Positions 46,401 to 55,249 of a stretch of 64,000 nt of DNA are shown in pieces (position 1 is the stretch's first letter; every line of letters begins with the position of its first letter). Under the pieces are notes generated by a model, which saw only the letters and a list, made by a program, of their open reading frames with translations, searched no databases and was not told the DNA's origin. Made by a program: the position numbers and the translations under genes. This DNA is from Lacrimispora indolis DSM 755 (GTDB lineage: Bacteria > Bacillota > Clostridia > Lachnospirales > Lachnospiraceae). The stretch covers positions 372,001 to 436,000 of the forward strand of contig NZ_AZUI01000001.1 of the NCBI RefSeq assembly GCF_000526995.1, in the 5' to 3' direction.

Positions 46401-46928
46401 CGTGGTAATGTATTTATCCCTGATGTAATCCTTAAAGCCCTGATAAATGACGGAAATATCGGAAAGCTTTTGACGGAGCATGGGGCTTACAGTATCCGAT
46501 ATCCGTTCATTTAACATTTCCGGCGATACACCGTACTGGTACAGCTCTGACAGCATGGACTTTAGCTGGGAAATAAAGCCTGATTTTGACAAATGTTCTC
46601 TATAAAGGACTAAGTCCTTTTTTTTATTGGCAGCCACCTTTCGCAGCACCATGGATTTTCCCATATCATCAAGAACCTGAGGATTTGAAATGGCCAGCTC
46701 CTCAAAAACCCGGTAAGCAAGACGCTTAAAGCTTACGATATCAATATTCATGACCCCGTGATTTGGATGGAGAGAAACGATCTCCTTCTGGGTCTGCATG
46801 GTAAACTGTTCCGGCACAATGGCAATATACCGGGTATCCGGCTGTTCTAAGGACTGTCGTATTAATTCCGTATAAAGGTGATAGGTTTTTCCGGAACCGG
46901 ATCCGCCTAATATCAGTTGAAGGGACAT
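43485..46928 (-). CDS. addB: AddB, nuclease subunit of the AddAB recombination complex
   Basis: 1147 residues. It begins MSLQLILGGSGSGKTYHLYT (Walker A). The C-terminal nuclease motif is KIIDYKSGSTAF, and the iron-sulfur cysteines are in YASCAYAHFLSYGL and CDYCPYHAVC near the end. Length fits B. subtilis AddB (1166). The frame is open upstream to 46976, but those extra 16 codons come from the repeat element D1 and the ATG there has no ribosome site; AAAGGAG stands before 46928. addA follows after a single base. Confidence 0.95.
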   Translation of the reverse strand: MSLQLILGGSGSGKTYHLYTELIRQSLEQPDTRYIAIVPEQFTMQTQKEIVSLHPNHGVMNIDIVSFKRLAYRVFEELAISNPQVLDDMGKSMVLRKVAANKKKDLVLYREHLSKSGFISQLKSMLSELYQYGVSPEMLNERISDTVSPMLRQKLSDISVIYQGFKDYIRDKYITTEEILDVLCRVLPRSELIKNSVITLDGYTGFTPVQYRILELFLRYSKRVIVTVTIDPSENLSRRSGVQELFYMSRQMIWKLNELAKETGAGKEKDLLLKNHPAVRYLGEAKEENKEGGGKVNALDFLEQNLYRYKGKACHEASSSIRLIKALNPMEEISFVIRSMEEEIRNQGLRYRDMAVITGDIGGYSNEIIHQFQLNKIPFFLDDKKSILKNPMVELIRAAIEIIQKNFSYESVFRYLRTGLIVGKEEEKTDRLENYVIAMGIRGFKRWDSQWEGWYRGGKELNLEELNGFREEIMAPLRRLKEAFGEADSTVASMTRAMTVLLLETGIEEKMLAYEERFREMGEFTLAMEYSQVYGLVMDLFDRLAGLLGEEHVSKREYGEILDAGFSEIQVGLIPATIDRVVVGDITRTRLDHIKVLFFVGVNDGIVPVKKEKSSLFTDREREFLGDHQMELAPTAREEGFRQRFYLYLALTKPEKRLVLSYAAMGGSGKSLRPSTLIGELKRLFPGLLEAPPLKMAAPLSMREAKNQLADGLRDYGKNGEDRRLLELLKAFLLSDDQREEGKRLTEAAFHAYEQKGIGKIAARALYGSVISGSVTRMEQYASCAYAHFLSYGLELMERQEYELAAMDIGNLFHDSIDLWFQRMKEEGRDFKTLTEEERKSLVHECVIKVTEEYGNTILKSSARNAYLAGKVERITDRTVWALSEQLKKGDFVPVGFEVSFSAADQLKAMRIPLSKEEAIHLRGRIDRMDLCEDEEAVYVKIIDYKSGSTAFDLTALYYGLQLQLVVYMDAALEMEERRKPDKSVVPAGIFYYNINDPVIEREGKMTDEEIGGRILKQLRMNGLVNSDLSAVSHLDHEIETESDVIPVSMKNGIIQEAKSSVAGEKRFSSLRQFVREKLKTEGREILDGVIHVNPYKQGNRSACDYCPYHAVCGFDLKTAGYGFRKFKALKSEEIWPAIEGVEEEGE

Positions 46929-46946
46929 GGCTTGTTCGTCTCCTTT

Positions 46947-47054
46947 CCTCTTTTTATGCCCATGTTTTCTGGGCATAAAGGTATGCCCGCAGGGTGTTTC
47001 CTCTTTTTATGCCCATGTTTTCTGGGAATAAAGGTATGCCCGCAGGGTGTTTCC
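46947..47054 (+). repeat. Dispersed hairpin element, tandem copies D1 and D2 (53-base period)
   Basis: Two nearly identical units begin with CCTCTTTTTATGCCC at 46947 and 47000. Each contains GCCCA ... TGGGC (GGGAA in D2), AAAGGTATG, then CCCGCAGGG and TGTTTCC. They fill the space between addB and the divergent small membrane-protein gene. Confidence 0.8.
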
Positions 47055-47195
47055 CATTTATCTCTCTGGGTTAAGCAAAACGCATGTTTGTTTATCATCT
47101 TAACACAGATTTCCTTTGCCAACAATGAAATCTTTGGCATGAAACCTCCTGGCTCATTCATACATTATAACAAAACTATACGGAGGGCTTTTTTT

Positions 47196-47636
47196 ATGAG
47201 CTCAAAAACAAAAATTGTTGTTTTACGAATGAAAGAAATCATCTACACCGCAATCTTCGTTGGTCTTGGAATCCTACTCATCACTTTGTTTTTAGTCATG
47301 TTCCGCCCGAAGAAGGATATTATGCCCACTTCCGGCGATCCTGTGCGCTATGTTCCGGGAGTATACTCCTCTGTCATCACCCTGAACAGCCAGGATATCA
47401 ATGTAGAGGTTTTAGTAGACTCCAAAAAAATCACTTCCGTTACCCTGGTTCCCTTAAGCGAGGCCGTTACCACCATGTATCCTTTGATACAGCCGGCCAT
47501 GGATAACCTGTCCCAGCAGATTGTTAAAAACCAGTCCACAAAGAACATTTCCTATTCAACAGAAACCCGCTATACTTCGGGCGTGCTTCTAAAGGCCGTA
47601 GACCAGGCCATTGCAAAGGCACAGATAACCGAATAA
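47196..47636 (+). CDS. Single-pass membrane protein with FMN-bind-like domain
   Basis: 146 residues from the ATG at 47196, which has GGAGGG eight bases upstream. A longer open frame runs back through the repeats D1/D2 and is not believable. One membrane helix (IIYTAIFVGLGILLITLFLVM) follows a short cytoplasmic lead. The outer part (NVEVLVDSKKITSVTLVPLSE, QSTKNISYSTETRYTSGVLL, KAVDQAIAKAQ) resembles the FMN-bind domain (PF04205), but the SGAT-type flavin attachment motif is replaced by STETRYTSG, so covalent FMN is doubtful. Role unknown. It stands between inverted copies of the repeat element. Confidence 0.65.
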   Translation: MSSKTKIVVLRMKEIIYTAIFVGLGILLITLFLVMFRPKKDIMPTSGDPVRYVPGVYSSVITLNSQDINVEVLVDSKKITSVTLVPLSEAVTTMYPLIQPAMDNLSQQIVKNQSTKNISYSTETRYTSGVLLKAVDQAIAKAQITE

Positions 47637-47703
47637 GGCCGGGGATTGTATTTTTCCATTTGAGACAGTATAATGGAAGAAAAGAATACATAATTACATG
47701 AAC

Positions 47704-47760
47704 GAGGAAACACCCTACGGGTATACCTCTATGTCCGGAAAGCATGGACATAAGAGAGGA
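47704..47760 (-). repeat. Dispersed hairpin element, copy E
   Basis: On the minus strand it reads TTATGTCCATGCTTTCCGG, ACATAGAGGTATACCCG, TAGGGTGTTTCC, matching D1/D2. The first stem is GTCC/GGAC here versus GCCC/GGGC in D1, a paired change that keeps the hairpin. On the plus strand it forms an in-frame but unlikely N-terminal extension of the MATE gene. Confidence 0.75.
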
Positions 47761-47766
47761 AATGAT

Positions 47767-49179
47767 ATGAACCAGAATACGGTCACGACAGACACACCTA
47801 AGCAGAATCAGATTACAGAGGGAGTGATTTGGAAACAGCTTCTTCTGTTTTTCTTTCCCATTTTATTTGGAACCTTTTTTCAGCAGCTTTATAATACCGC
47901 CGACGCAGTCATTGTGGGCCGGTTTGTGGGAAAGGAAGCGCTTGCAGCCGTGGGAGGCCCTACGGGACCCCTTATCAATCTTTTGATCGGGTTCTTCATA
48001 GGGCTTTCTTCCGGCGCAGGGGTCATCATTTCCCAGTTTTACGGAGCCAGGCAGGAAAAACGGGTGAGCCGGGCAGTTCACACCGCAATAGCCTTTTCCA
48101 TCCTATGCGGCGCCATCCTCATGGTGGTGGGCATTCTGGCAGCTCCCTATGCGTTAATGGCCATGGGAACGCCTGACGAGATCTTATACTATGCGGTCCT
48201 TTACATGAGGATTTATTTTGTGGGAGTGATCCCAAATCTTGTCTATAATATGGGAGCAGGAATCTTAAGAGCTATCGGGGACTCCAGGCGCCCTCTTTAT
48301 TTCCTCATCGCAAGCTGCTTTACCAATATTATTCTGGATATTATATTCGTGGTTTACTGGCACATGGGTGTTATGGGAGCCGCTCTTGCCACCATCATTT
48401 CCCAGCTCCTCAGCGCCGTTTTAGTGGTCCTGGTGTTAATGAGGACAAGGGAAGCCTACCATTTGACACCAAAGGCCATAAGGATCCATAAGGCCATGCT
48501 GTGGCGCATCGTAAGGATCGGGTTTCCTGCCGGGCTTCAGTCCGTTATGTACTCCGCTTCCAACATCATCATCCAGTCCAGCGTCAACTCTCTGGGAACC
48601 GACACCATTGCAGCCTGGACAGCCTATGGAAAAATCGACAGCGTCTTTTGGATGATCATCAGCGCCTTCGGCATTTCCATCACCACATTTGTGGGACAAA
48701 ACTACGGCGCAGGAAAAAAGGACCGGATCTACAAAGGGATCCGGGTCTGCATGATTATGAGCTTTGCTTCCGCTGTTGTACTCAGCATTCTCCTTTATAC
48801 CTTTGGTAATTACGTTTATCTGCTGTTTACTACCGATGAAGCCGTGATCCAGAAAGGGACGCAAATACTCCGCTACCTTGCCCCCACCTTTTTCACCTAC
48901 GTGTGCATCGAGATTTACTCCGGTTCCTTAAGGGGAGTGGGGGATTGCTGGATCCCCATGATACTCACCAGCCTGGGCGTCTGCGCACTCCGCGTGGTCT
49001 GGATCTGCGTAGCAGTTCCCTTACGCCCCACCATTGAAACCGTGATTTTCAGCTACCCATTGACCTGGACTGCCACTTCGCTGCTGTTCATCGCATATTT
49101 TAACTGGTTCGGCAAACTAAAGCGAAAAACCCCTCCTGGAATACCTTTATGCCTGAAAAGACGGGCAGAAAAGGGATAA
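47767..49179 (+). CDS. MATE-family multidrug/metabolite exporter
   Basis: 470 residues, about 12 membrane segments in two repeats. FPILFGTFFQQLYNTADAVIVGRFVGKEALAAVGG is the MATE N-terminal block, and GLQSVMYSASNIIIQSSVNSLG starts the second half. MATE proteins expel organic cations using sodium or proton gradients. The start at 47767 has AGAGGA seven bases upstream; the frame is open upstream through repeat E, which supplies a spurious ATG at 47698. The last 17 or so residues are encoded by repeat copy F. Confidence 0.9.
   Translation: MNQNTVTTDTPKQNQITEGVIWKQLLLFFFPILFGTFFQQLYNTADAVIVGRFVGKEALAAVGGPTGPLINLLIGFFIGLSSGAGVIISQFYGARQEKRVSRAVHTAIAFSILCGAILMVVGILAAPYALMAMGTPDEILYYAVLYMRIYFVGVIPNLVYNMGAGILRAIGDSRRPLYFLIASCFTNIILDIIFVVYWHMGVMGAALATIISQLLSAVLVVLVLMRTREAYHLTPKAIRIHKAMLWRIVRIGFPAGLQSVMYSASNIIIQSSVNSLGTDTIAAWTAYGKIDSVFWMIISAFGISITTFVGQNYGAGKKDRIYKGIRVCMIMSFASAVVLSILLYTFGNYVYLLFTTDEAVIQKGTQILRYLAPTFFTYVCIEIYSGSLRGVGDCWIPMILTSLGVCALRVVWICVAVPLRPTIETVIFSYPLTWTATSLLFIAYFNWFGKLKRKTPPGIPLCLKRRAEKG
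49126..49176 (-). repeat. Dispersed hairpin element, copy F, at the 3' end of the MATE gene
   Basis: On the minus strand it reads CTGCCCGTCTTTTCAGGCA, TAAAGGTATTCCAGG, AGGGGTTTT, matching copy C at 50191. It encodes the C-terminal tail of the MATE protein (TPPGIPLCLKRRAEKG) and so replaces or extends the original gene end. Confidence 0.7.
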
Positions 49180-49226
49180 CCGTTTCCAGCTGTTTTTAAG
49201 AAATAACAGTCATAAAACTATATCAT

Positions 49227-49280
49227 GCGAGACTTTTACTGCAGCGTTCTCTTTAAGCGGTAAAAGTCTCGCTTTTGTTT
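49227..49280. terminator. Terminator between the MATE and YitT genes
   Basis: GCGAGACTTTTAC (49227-49239) pairs perfectly with GTAAAAGTCTCGC (49260-49272), followed by TTTTGTTTT. It sits between converging genes and can serve mainly the plus strand. Confidence 0.9.
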
Positions 49281-49296
49281 TAAGGAAAGACCAGAC

Positions 49297-50169
49297 TCAT
49301 TCCATGGGCGCCCTGTAAAAGCTTCCGTAAAACTGCTGGGTCCTAAACATGTTTACGATCACATGCTCATCCACCTCATGAAGCAGGGCCACAATATCAG
49401 CCACCTCATAGGAAGACACCACTGTATGAAGAAGGTACATCTTCTTCTTGCTGTAGCCGCCCACAGCATCCACGCAGGAAATGCCGTGCTGAAAGGTTTC
49501 TACATATTTATTGGCAAGCTTTGGTCCCTGCACCGTGGTGATCTGAAGAGTGACTCTCTCATACCTGTGATGAAAGGTGGAAATGACCTTTGTTCCTACA
49601 AACTGGAACAAAATGGAATATCCTGCGTAATCCCATCCAAAAATCGCTCCGAAGATAGAAAGCAGCAGCACATTTCCTACGAAAACCTCGGACCAGATAG
49701 AATTTCCTGTCTTGTTGGATACATACAGGGCGATAAAATCCGTTCCTCCGCTGGACGCATTTCCCCGAAGTGCCAAGACGATTCCAAATCCATAGAGAAC
49801 GCCTCCATAAATAACATTTAAGAGTCTGTCTTCAAATATGGGTGAAAAATTAAATATCCTTAAAAATGCGCTGGCAAGAAATACCTGCATCAGGGAAAAA
49901 AAAGTAAACCGTTTGCTGATATTTCTGCTGCAAGCCCATGCAACAGGAATGTTTAAAGCGACCATACCCAGGGATGTGGAAATATTAAATCCATACAAAG
50001 ACGTCACCCGGTCAACCAAAATCGCAATTCCAGTAAATCCTCCGGACAAAAGGCCGGCCGGCTTAATAAACGCCTGGATTACAAAAGTCTGTAAAAGTGC
50101 GGAGACCACAACTGCCAGAGTTGTCATTACATTGCGGAAGCGCTTATCTCTCCTCAGTTTTTTCCACAT
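49297..50169 (-). CDS. YitT-family membrane protein (DUF161-DUF2179)
   Basis: 290 residues. About five to six membrane helices include GLLSGGFTGIAILVDRVT and GGVLYGFGIVLALRGNASSGGTDFIAL. The soluble C-terminal DUF2179 domain is seen in RYERVTLQITTVQGPKLANKYVE and GGYSKKKMYLLHTVV. Function is not established for the family. The start at 50169 has GAGGAGG just upstream; 15 further in-frame codons, up to an ATG at 50214, are partly from repeat copy C and have no ribosome site. Confidence 0.88.
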   Translation of the reverse strand: MWKKLRRDKRFRNVMTTLAVVVSALLQTFVIQAFIKPAGLLSGGFTGIAILVDRVTSLYGFNISTSLGMVALNIPVAWACSRNISKRFTFFSLMQVFLASAFLRIFNFSPIFEDRLLNVIYGGVLYGFGIVLALRGNASSGGTDFIALYVSNKTGNSIWSEVFVGNVLLLSIFGAIFGWDYAGYSILFQFVGTKVISTFHHRYERVTLQITTVQGPKLANKYVETFQHGISCVDAVGGYSKKKMYLLHTVVSSYEVADIVALLHEVDEHVIVNMFRTQQFYGSFYRAPME

Positions 50170-50190
50170 AAAACTCCTCCTCTTTTCCTT

Positions 50191-50240
50191 ATTATCGCCC
50201 GTTTTTCCGGGCATAAAGGTATCCCTGGAAGGGACTTCTT
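50191..50240 (+). repeat. Dispersed hairpin element, copy C
   Basis: This compact copy has the first stem GCCCG/CGGGC around TTTTTC, then ATAAAGGTAT, then CCCTGGAAGGG with a second small stem. It serves here as the reference for the shorter form. It overlaps the 5' leader of the YitT gene. Confidence 0.8.
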
Positions 50241-50455
50241 GTTATTATATGTAAATCCTTCTCTTGTATCAATTTTTTTAAATTAATAGAGGATTGCCCT
50301 TCCCCCACAGAAGGCAATCCCCAGTCACGATCTGAAACCGTCACATTATTCAGTTTCTGCTATCTGGCATCCCCATGCCGAAATCACGCACACAAGAAAC
50401 CCCTTTGTGCTTCTCACATGGACGATGATACCATCCCTTGCTTAAAAAGTCAACG

Positions 50456-50478
50456 TTTTTAGTACATTTTACTAAAAA
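50456..50478. promoter_or_regulatory. Perfect inverted repeat in the YitT-gerA gap
   Basis: TTTTTAGTA and TACTAAAAA are exact complements around CATTT. It is not next to a recognised promoter, so a regulator-binding role is only a possibility. Confidence 0.35.
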
Positions 50479-50562
50479 TCTTTTTAAATCAAAGGATCAT
50501 TGTCATATCTTTTCCATACAAGACTATGGCAAAAGTCTTTGTTATACGTACAGAATTTATAA

Positions 50563-50592
50563 AACATAATTTCATGAAAAATGCGCATACTT
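50563..50592 (+). promoter_or_regulatory. Possible sigma-G (forespore) promoter of gerA
   Basis: AACATA (50563-50568), 17 bases, then CATACTT (50586-50592), resembles the forespore consensus (a -35 ending in ATA and a -10 of CATACTA). It stands about 100 bases before the gerA start, and germination receptor genes are normally transcribed from such promoters. Confidence 0.45.
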
Positions 50593-50594
50593 TC

Positions 50595-50650
50595 TTTATT
50601 GCCGCCCATCATTTAGGGTGTGATCGTATGCCTGCAAAGTGTTTCTTTAT
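50595..50650 (+). repeat. Dispersed hairpin element, copy H, in the gerA leader
   Basis: GCCCATCATTTAGGGTGTGA, TCGTATGCCTGC, then AAAGTGTTTC aligns with D1 but has lost part of its stems. It is the most decayed copy and is probably transcribed as 5' leader of gerA. Confidence 0.55.
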
Positions 50651-50692
50651 TACCCCACTTTTCGCCATTATATTTGCAAGGAGATAATCGCC

Positions 50693-52102
50693 ATGGAATT
50701 TTCCAACAGCCTTTCCAATAACATGAACCATTTAAACACAAAGCTGGATGTAGCCGGAAACTTTGATATCGTCTACCGGACCTTTTACATCGGGGAGCAG
50801 GAAGCCTGTCTTTACTTCATTGAAGGATTTACTCAGAGTGATGTGTGGCAGAAGATCCTGGACAGTTTTTCATCCATTAAAGCGAATGATATGCCGCCGG
50901 ATGCCCACGAATTTTCCAAAAGGTATCTTCCTTATGGTCAGGTGGGCCTTGTAAAAGATGACGAAGCCATGATCAAACAGCTTTTGACCGGAATATCCTG
51001 CCTGCTCATTAATGGCTATGACAAATGTCTGACAGTTGACTGCCGAAGCTATCCCTCCCGAGGCGTTTCAGAGCCGGAAAAGGATAAGGTCCTCAGAGGA
51101 TCAAGGGATGGATTTGTGGAAACCCTGGTTTTTAATACAGCTCTCATCCGCCGCAGGATCCGTGATCCAAAGCTTACCATAGAAGTCATGAATGCAGGAG
51201 AAAGCTCTCATACGGATATCGCCATCTGCTATTTCAAGGGACGGCATGACGAAAAACTTCTTACCATGATCAAGGATCGGATCAACAAGCTTAAAGTAGA
51301 TGCCCTGACCATGAACCAGGAAAGTCTTGCGGAGTGCATTTATCCCCATAAATGGTACAACCCCTTCCCCAAATTCAAATATTCCGAAAGGCCGGATACC
51401 GCTGCAGCTTCCCTTCTGGAAGGGAACATCATTATCCTGGTGGACAACTCTCCCTCTGCCATGATTCTGCCTTCTTCTGTCTTTGATATCATTGAAGAGG
51501 CCGACGATTATTATTTCCCCCCTGTCACAGGAACCTACTTACGGCTGTCCCGCCTGGTCATTTCCATTCTGACCCTGTATTTAACGCCTACATGGCTGTT
51601 TTTCATGCAAAACCCGGAAGTGATCCCTTCCTGGCTGCGATTTATCCGCTTGTCGGAAGAACCTCAGGTTCCCCTGCTTTTCCAGCTTTTGATCCTGGAA
51701 TTTGCCATTGACGGTCTCAGGCTTGCCGCAGTCAACACTCCAAGCATGCTGACTACTCCCCTCAGTGTGATCGCCGGTATTGTACTGGGTGAATATTCCG
51801 TAAAATCCGGCTGGTTTAACAGTGAAACCATGCTTTACATGGCCTTTGTAACCATAGCAAACTATTCCCAGTCAAGCTTTGAACTGGGATATGCCTTTAA
51901 ATTCATGCGATTGATCATGCTGATCACCACCGCATTATTTAACTTCTGGGGATTTGTGGGAGGTGTAGCCCTTTCCATATTGGCCGTTGTATTTAACAAA
52001 ACCATTGCAGGAAAAAGCTATATTTATCCCTTAATTCCCTTCCACATTTCCGAACTGAAAAAGAGGTTCTTCCGCGGGCGGCTTCCCCACAGGGAAAAAT
52101 AG
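50693..52102 (+). CDS. GerA-family spore germination protein (A subunit)
   Basis: 469 residues. The N-terminal soluble half (to about 275) contains LAGISCLLINGYDKCLTVDCR, YPSRGVSEPEKDKVLRGSRDGFVETL and NTALIRRRIRDPKLTIE, all typical of GerAA-type proteins. The C-terminal half has about five membrane helices. It forms part of germinant receptors in the spore inner membrane. The usual B and C partner genes are not adjacent. The start has AAGGAG nine bases upstream; an upstream in-frame ATG (50639) lies in repeat H. Confidence 0.9.
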   Translation: MEFSNSLSNNMNHLNTKLDVAGNFDIVYRTFYIGEQEACLYFIEGFTQSDVWQKILDSFSSIKANDMPPDAHEFSKRYLPYGQVGLVKDDEAMIKQLLTGISCLLINGYDKCLTVDCRSYPSRGVSEPEKDKVLRGSRDGFVETLVFNTALIRRRIRDPKLTIEVMNAGESSHTDIAICYFKGRHDEKLLTMIKDRINKLKVDALTMNQESLAECIYPHKWYNPFPKFKYSERPDTAAASLLEGNIIILVDNSPSAMILPSSVFDIIEEADDYYFPPVTGTYLRLSRLVISILTLYLTPTWLFFMQNPEVIPSWLRFIRLSEEPQVPLLFQLLILEFAIDGLRLAAVNTPSMLTTPLSVIAGIVLGEYSVKSGWFNSETMLYMAFVTIANYSQSSFELGYAFKFMRLIMLITTALFNFWGFVGGVALSILAVVFNKTIAGKSYIYPLIPFHISELKKRFFRGRLPHREK

Positions 52103-52158
52103 CAGAATACTTGATTTCTTTCCTTCCCTATACTACAATAAAGGGCAAGGAGGATGCC

Positions 52159-52563
52159 ATGAAAATCGTAATTATTGACGGGCAGGGCGGCAAAATGGGA
52201 CAGTCCGTCATTGCCCAGCTGAAAAAATCCTTTCCCAAGCTTCCGCTCATTGCCATCGGAACCAATTCCATCGCCACCTCCGCCATGTTAAAGGCCGGAG
52301 CTGACGCAGGAGCGACCGGGGAAAATCCTGTCATTGTGGCAAGCCGGGATGCGGATATCATCATCGGCCCCATTGGGATCGTCATTGCCGACTCTCTTTT
52401 AGGAGAGATCACCCCGGCTATGGCAGAGGCCATCGGCAAAAGCAGCGCCTATAAGATCCTGATACCTGTAAACAGGTGCAATCATTATGTGGTGGGCTGT
52501 GAAGACTTAAGTTTAACGGAATCCATTGCCCTGGTAATCAAACAGGTGGAGAATCTTTTATGA
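52159..52563 (+). CDS. DUF3842 family protein
   Basis: 134 residues. MKIVIIDGQGGKMGQSVIAQ is a glycine-rich nucleotide-binding-like start, then TNSIATSAMLKAGADAGATGENP and GPIGIVIADSLLGEITPAMAEA. These are the DUF3842 hallmarks, a clostridial family without known function. AGGAGG precedes the start at 52159; an upstream open frame from 52111 is not needed. Its stop codon lies in the loop of its own terminator. gerA ends 56 bases before. Confidence 0.85.
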   Translation: MKIVIIDGQGGKMGQSVIAQLKKSFPKLPLIAIGTNSIATSAMLKAGADAGATGENPVIVASRDADIIIGPIGIVIADSLLGEITPAMAEAIGKSSAYKILIPVNRCNHYVVGCEDLSLTESIALVIKQVENLL

Positions 52564-52578
52564 TCTCCACCTGTTTTT
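52540..52578 (+). terminator. Terminator overlapping the stop of the DUF3842 gene
   Basis: AACAGGTGGAGA (52541-52552) pairs with TCTCCACCTGTT (52564-52575), followed by T's. The 5' arm is inside the coding sequence and the stop codon is in the loop. Confidence 0.88.
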
Positions 52579-52628
52579 ACTTTATGGTTATTCAATTCAC
52601 TATCCCGTGTTTGAAACGGCTGATATGT

Positions 52629-54180
<1,552 letters not shown>

Positions 54181-54233
54181 CGGACATTTTCTGATCATTT
54201 TCCGTCTGACATGGACAGTAAAACCAGAAATAT

Positions 54234-54283
54234 GAAAAAAGGAACCGGACAGTCTTTTGTAAAACCGGCCGATTCCTTTTTCT
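54234..54283 (-). terminator. Terminator of the opp operon
   Basis: On the minus strand AAAAAGGAA...CCGG pairs with CCGGTTCCTTTTTT, giving a stem with A and T runs, about 45 bases after the oppF stop. Confidence 0.85.
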
Positions 54284-54325
54284 TTTATACTTCTTTTGCA
54301 GCCTTATACAGCGCCGCTGTCAGCT

Positions 54326-55249
54326 TTATTTCCAACCGCTCAATTCTTCTTCACTTGCCAATACATAATGGGTCCCGTCAATATGATGCTGTTTTCCTTT
54401 TGCGTAATCAATGCCGCTCGCAGCATAATCATAGGTTACGGAAACTCTCTCCTTCTCCACAATTGGATTTGGATGGGGTATGGCGGATAATAAAGATTTC
54501 GTGTAAGGATGAATGGGGTTATTAAATATTTCTTCTGTGGTTCCTGTCTCCACCAGATATCCTAAATGCAATACACCGATTCTATCTGAAATATATTTTA
54601 CCATGGATAAGTCATGGGCAATAAAAAGAATGGCCGTATTGGTTTCCTTCTGGATATCCTTCATAAGATTTACCACCTGGGCCTGTATGGACACATCCAG
54701 CGCACTGATGGCTTCATCTGCAATAATCAGTTTTGGGTTCATGATCAAGGCTCTGGCAATGCCGATCCGCTGCCTTTGCCCGCCGGAAAACTGGTGAGGA
54801 TAGCGGTTTGCATGTTCTTTCGACAATCCGACTCTTGCAAGGATCTTGTAGACCGCCTCTTTTCTGTCTTCCGCATTTGCAAAGGGATAATGGATATCCA
54901 ATCCCTCCGCAATGATATCCAGGACTTTTTTCCTTGGATTCAAGCTTGCCATAGGGTCCTGGAATATCATCTGCATACCGGTTCTTAAGTGCTTGATTTC
55001 CTTTCCCGATAACTTGCCGGAAATATTCTCCCCTGCAAATAATATCTCTCCTTCTGTAGGCTCATAAAGGCGGATCAGGGAACGGCCTATGGTTGACTTC
55101 CCGCTGCCGGACTCTCCCACCAGGCCATAAGTTTCCCCTGGAAAGATTTCAAAGGATACCCCATTGACTGCTTTAACAGTGTATTTTCTGCTCACTTTAA
55201 AAAACTGTTTCAAATTATTTACAGTTAATATAGGCTTTTTAGTTTCCAT
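54326..55249 (-). CDS. oppF: Oligopeptide/dipeptide ABC transporter ATP-binding protein OppF
   Basis: 307 residues. Walker A is GESGSGKSTIGRSLI, the signature is FSGGQRQRIGIARAL, and Walker B is LIIADEAISALD. The C-terminal oligopeptide-transporter extension (HPYTKSLLSAIPHPNP) is present. It energises the opp permease together with OppD. Its start overlaps the oppD stop by 11 bases. It is the last gene of the five-gene operon and is followed by a terminator. Confidence 0.93.
   Translation of the reverse strand: METKKPILTVNNLKQFFKVSRKYTVKAVNGVSFEIFPGETYGLVGESGSGKSTIGRSLIRLYEPTEGEILFAGENISGKLSGKEIKHLRTGMQMIFQDPMASLNPRKKVLDIIAEGLDIHYPFANAEDRKEAVYKILARVGLSKEHANRYPHQFSGGQRQRIGIARALIMNPKLIIADEAISALDVSIQAQVVNLMKDIQKETNTAILFIAHDLSMVKYISDRIGVLHLGYLVETGTTEEIFNNPIHPYTKSLLSAIPHPNPIVEKERVSVTYDYAASGIDYAKGKQHHIDGTHYVLASEEELSGWK

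Larger units (their letters stand above)
50170..50692. other. Divergent region between the YitT gene and gerA
   Basis: No gene. From left to right it holds repeat copy C, a GGATTGCC/GGCAATCC hairpin (50292-50321), a perfect TTTTTAGTA/TACTAAAAA inverted repeat (50456-50478), a short AAGACT/AGTCTT hairpin, a possible sigma-G promoter (50563-50592) and repeat copy H in the gerA leader. Confidence 0.65.

Noticed and set aside
46947..47054. Tandem 53-base units considered as a CRISPR array
   Set aside because: Only two units, no variable spacers and no cas genes; the same unit occurs singly at several other places.
46917..47195. Long plus-strand N-terminal extension of the FMN-bind-like protein
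   Set aside because: It runs through two tandem repeat units, translates to low-quality sequence and lacks a ribosome site; GGAGGG correctly precedes the ATG at 47196.
47698..49179. MATE gene as cargo of a composite mobile element flanked by repeats E and F
   Set aside because: E and F are in the same orientation, no transposase or target duplication is visible, and other copies occur without cargo.
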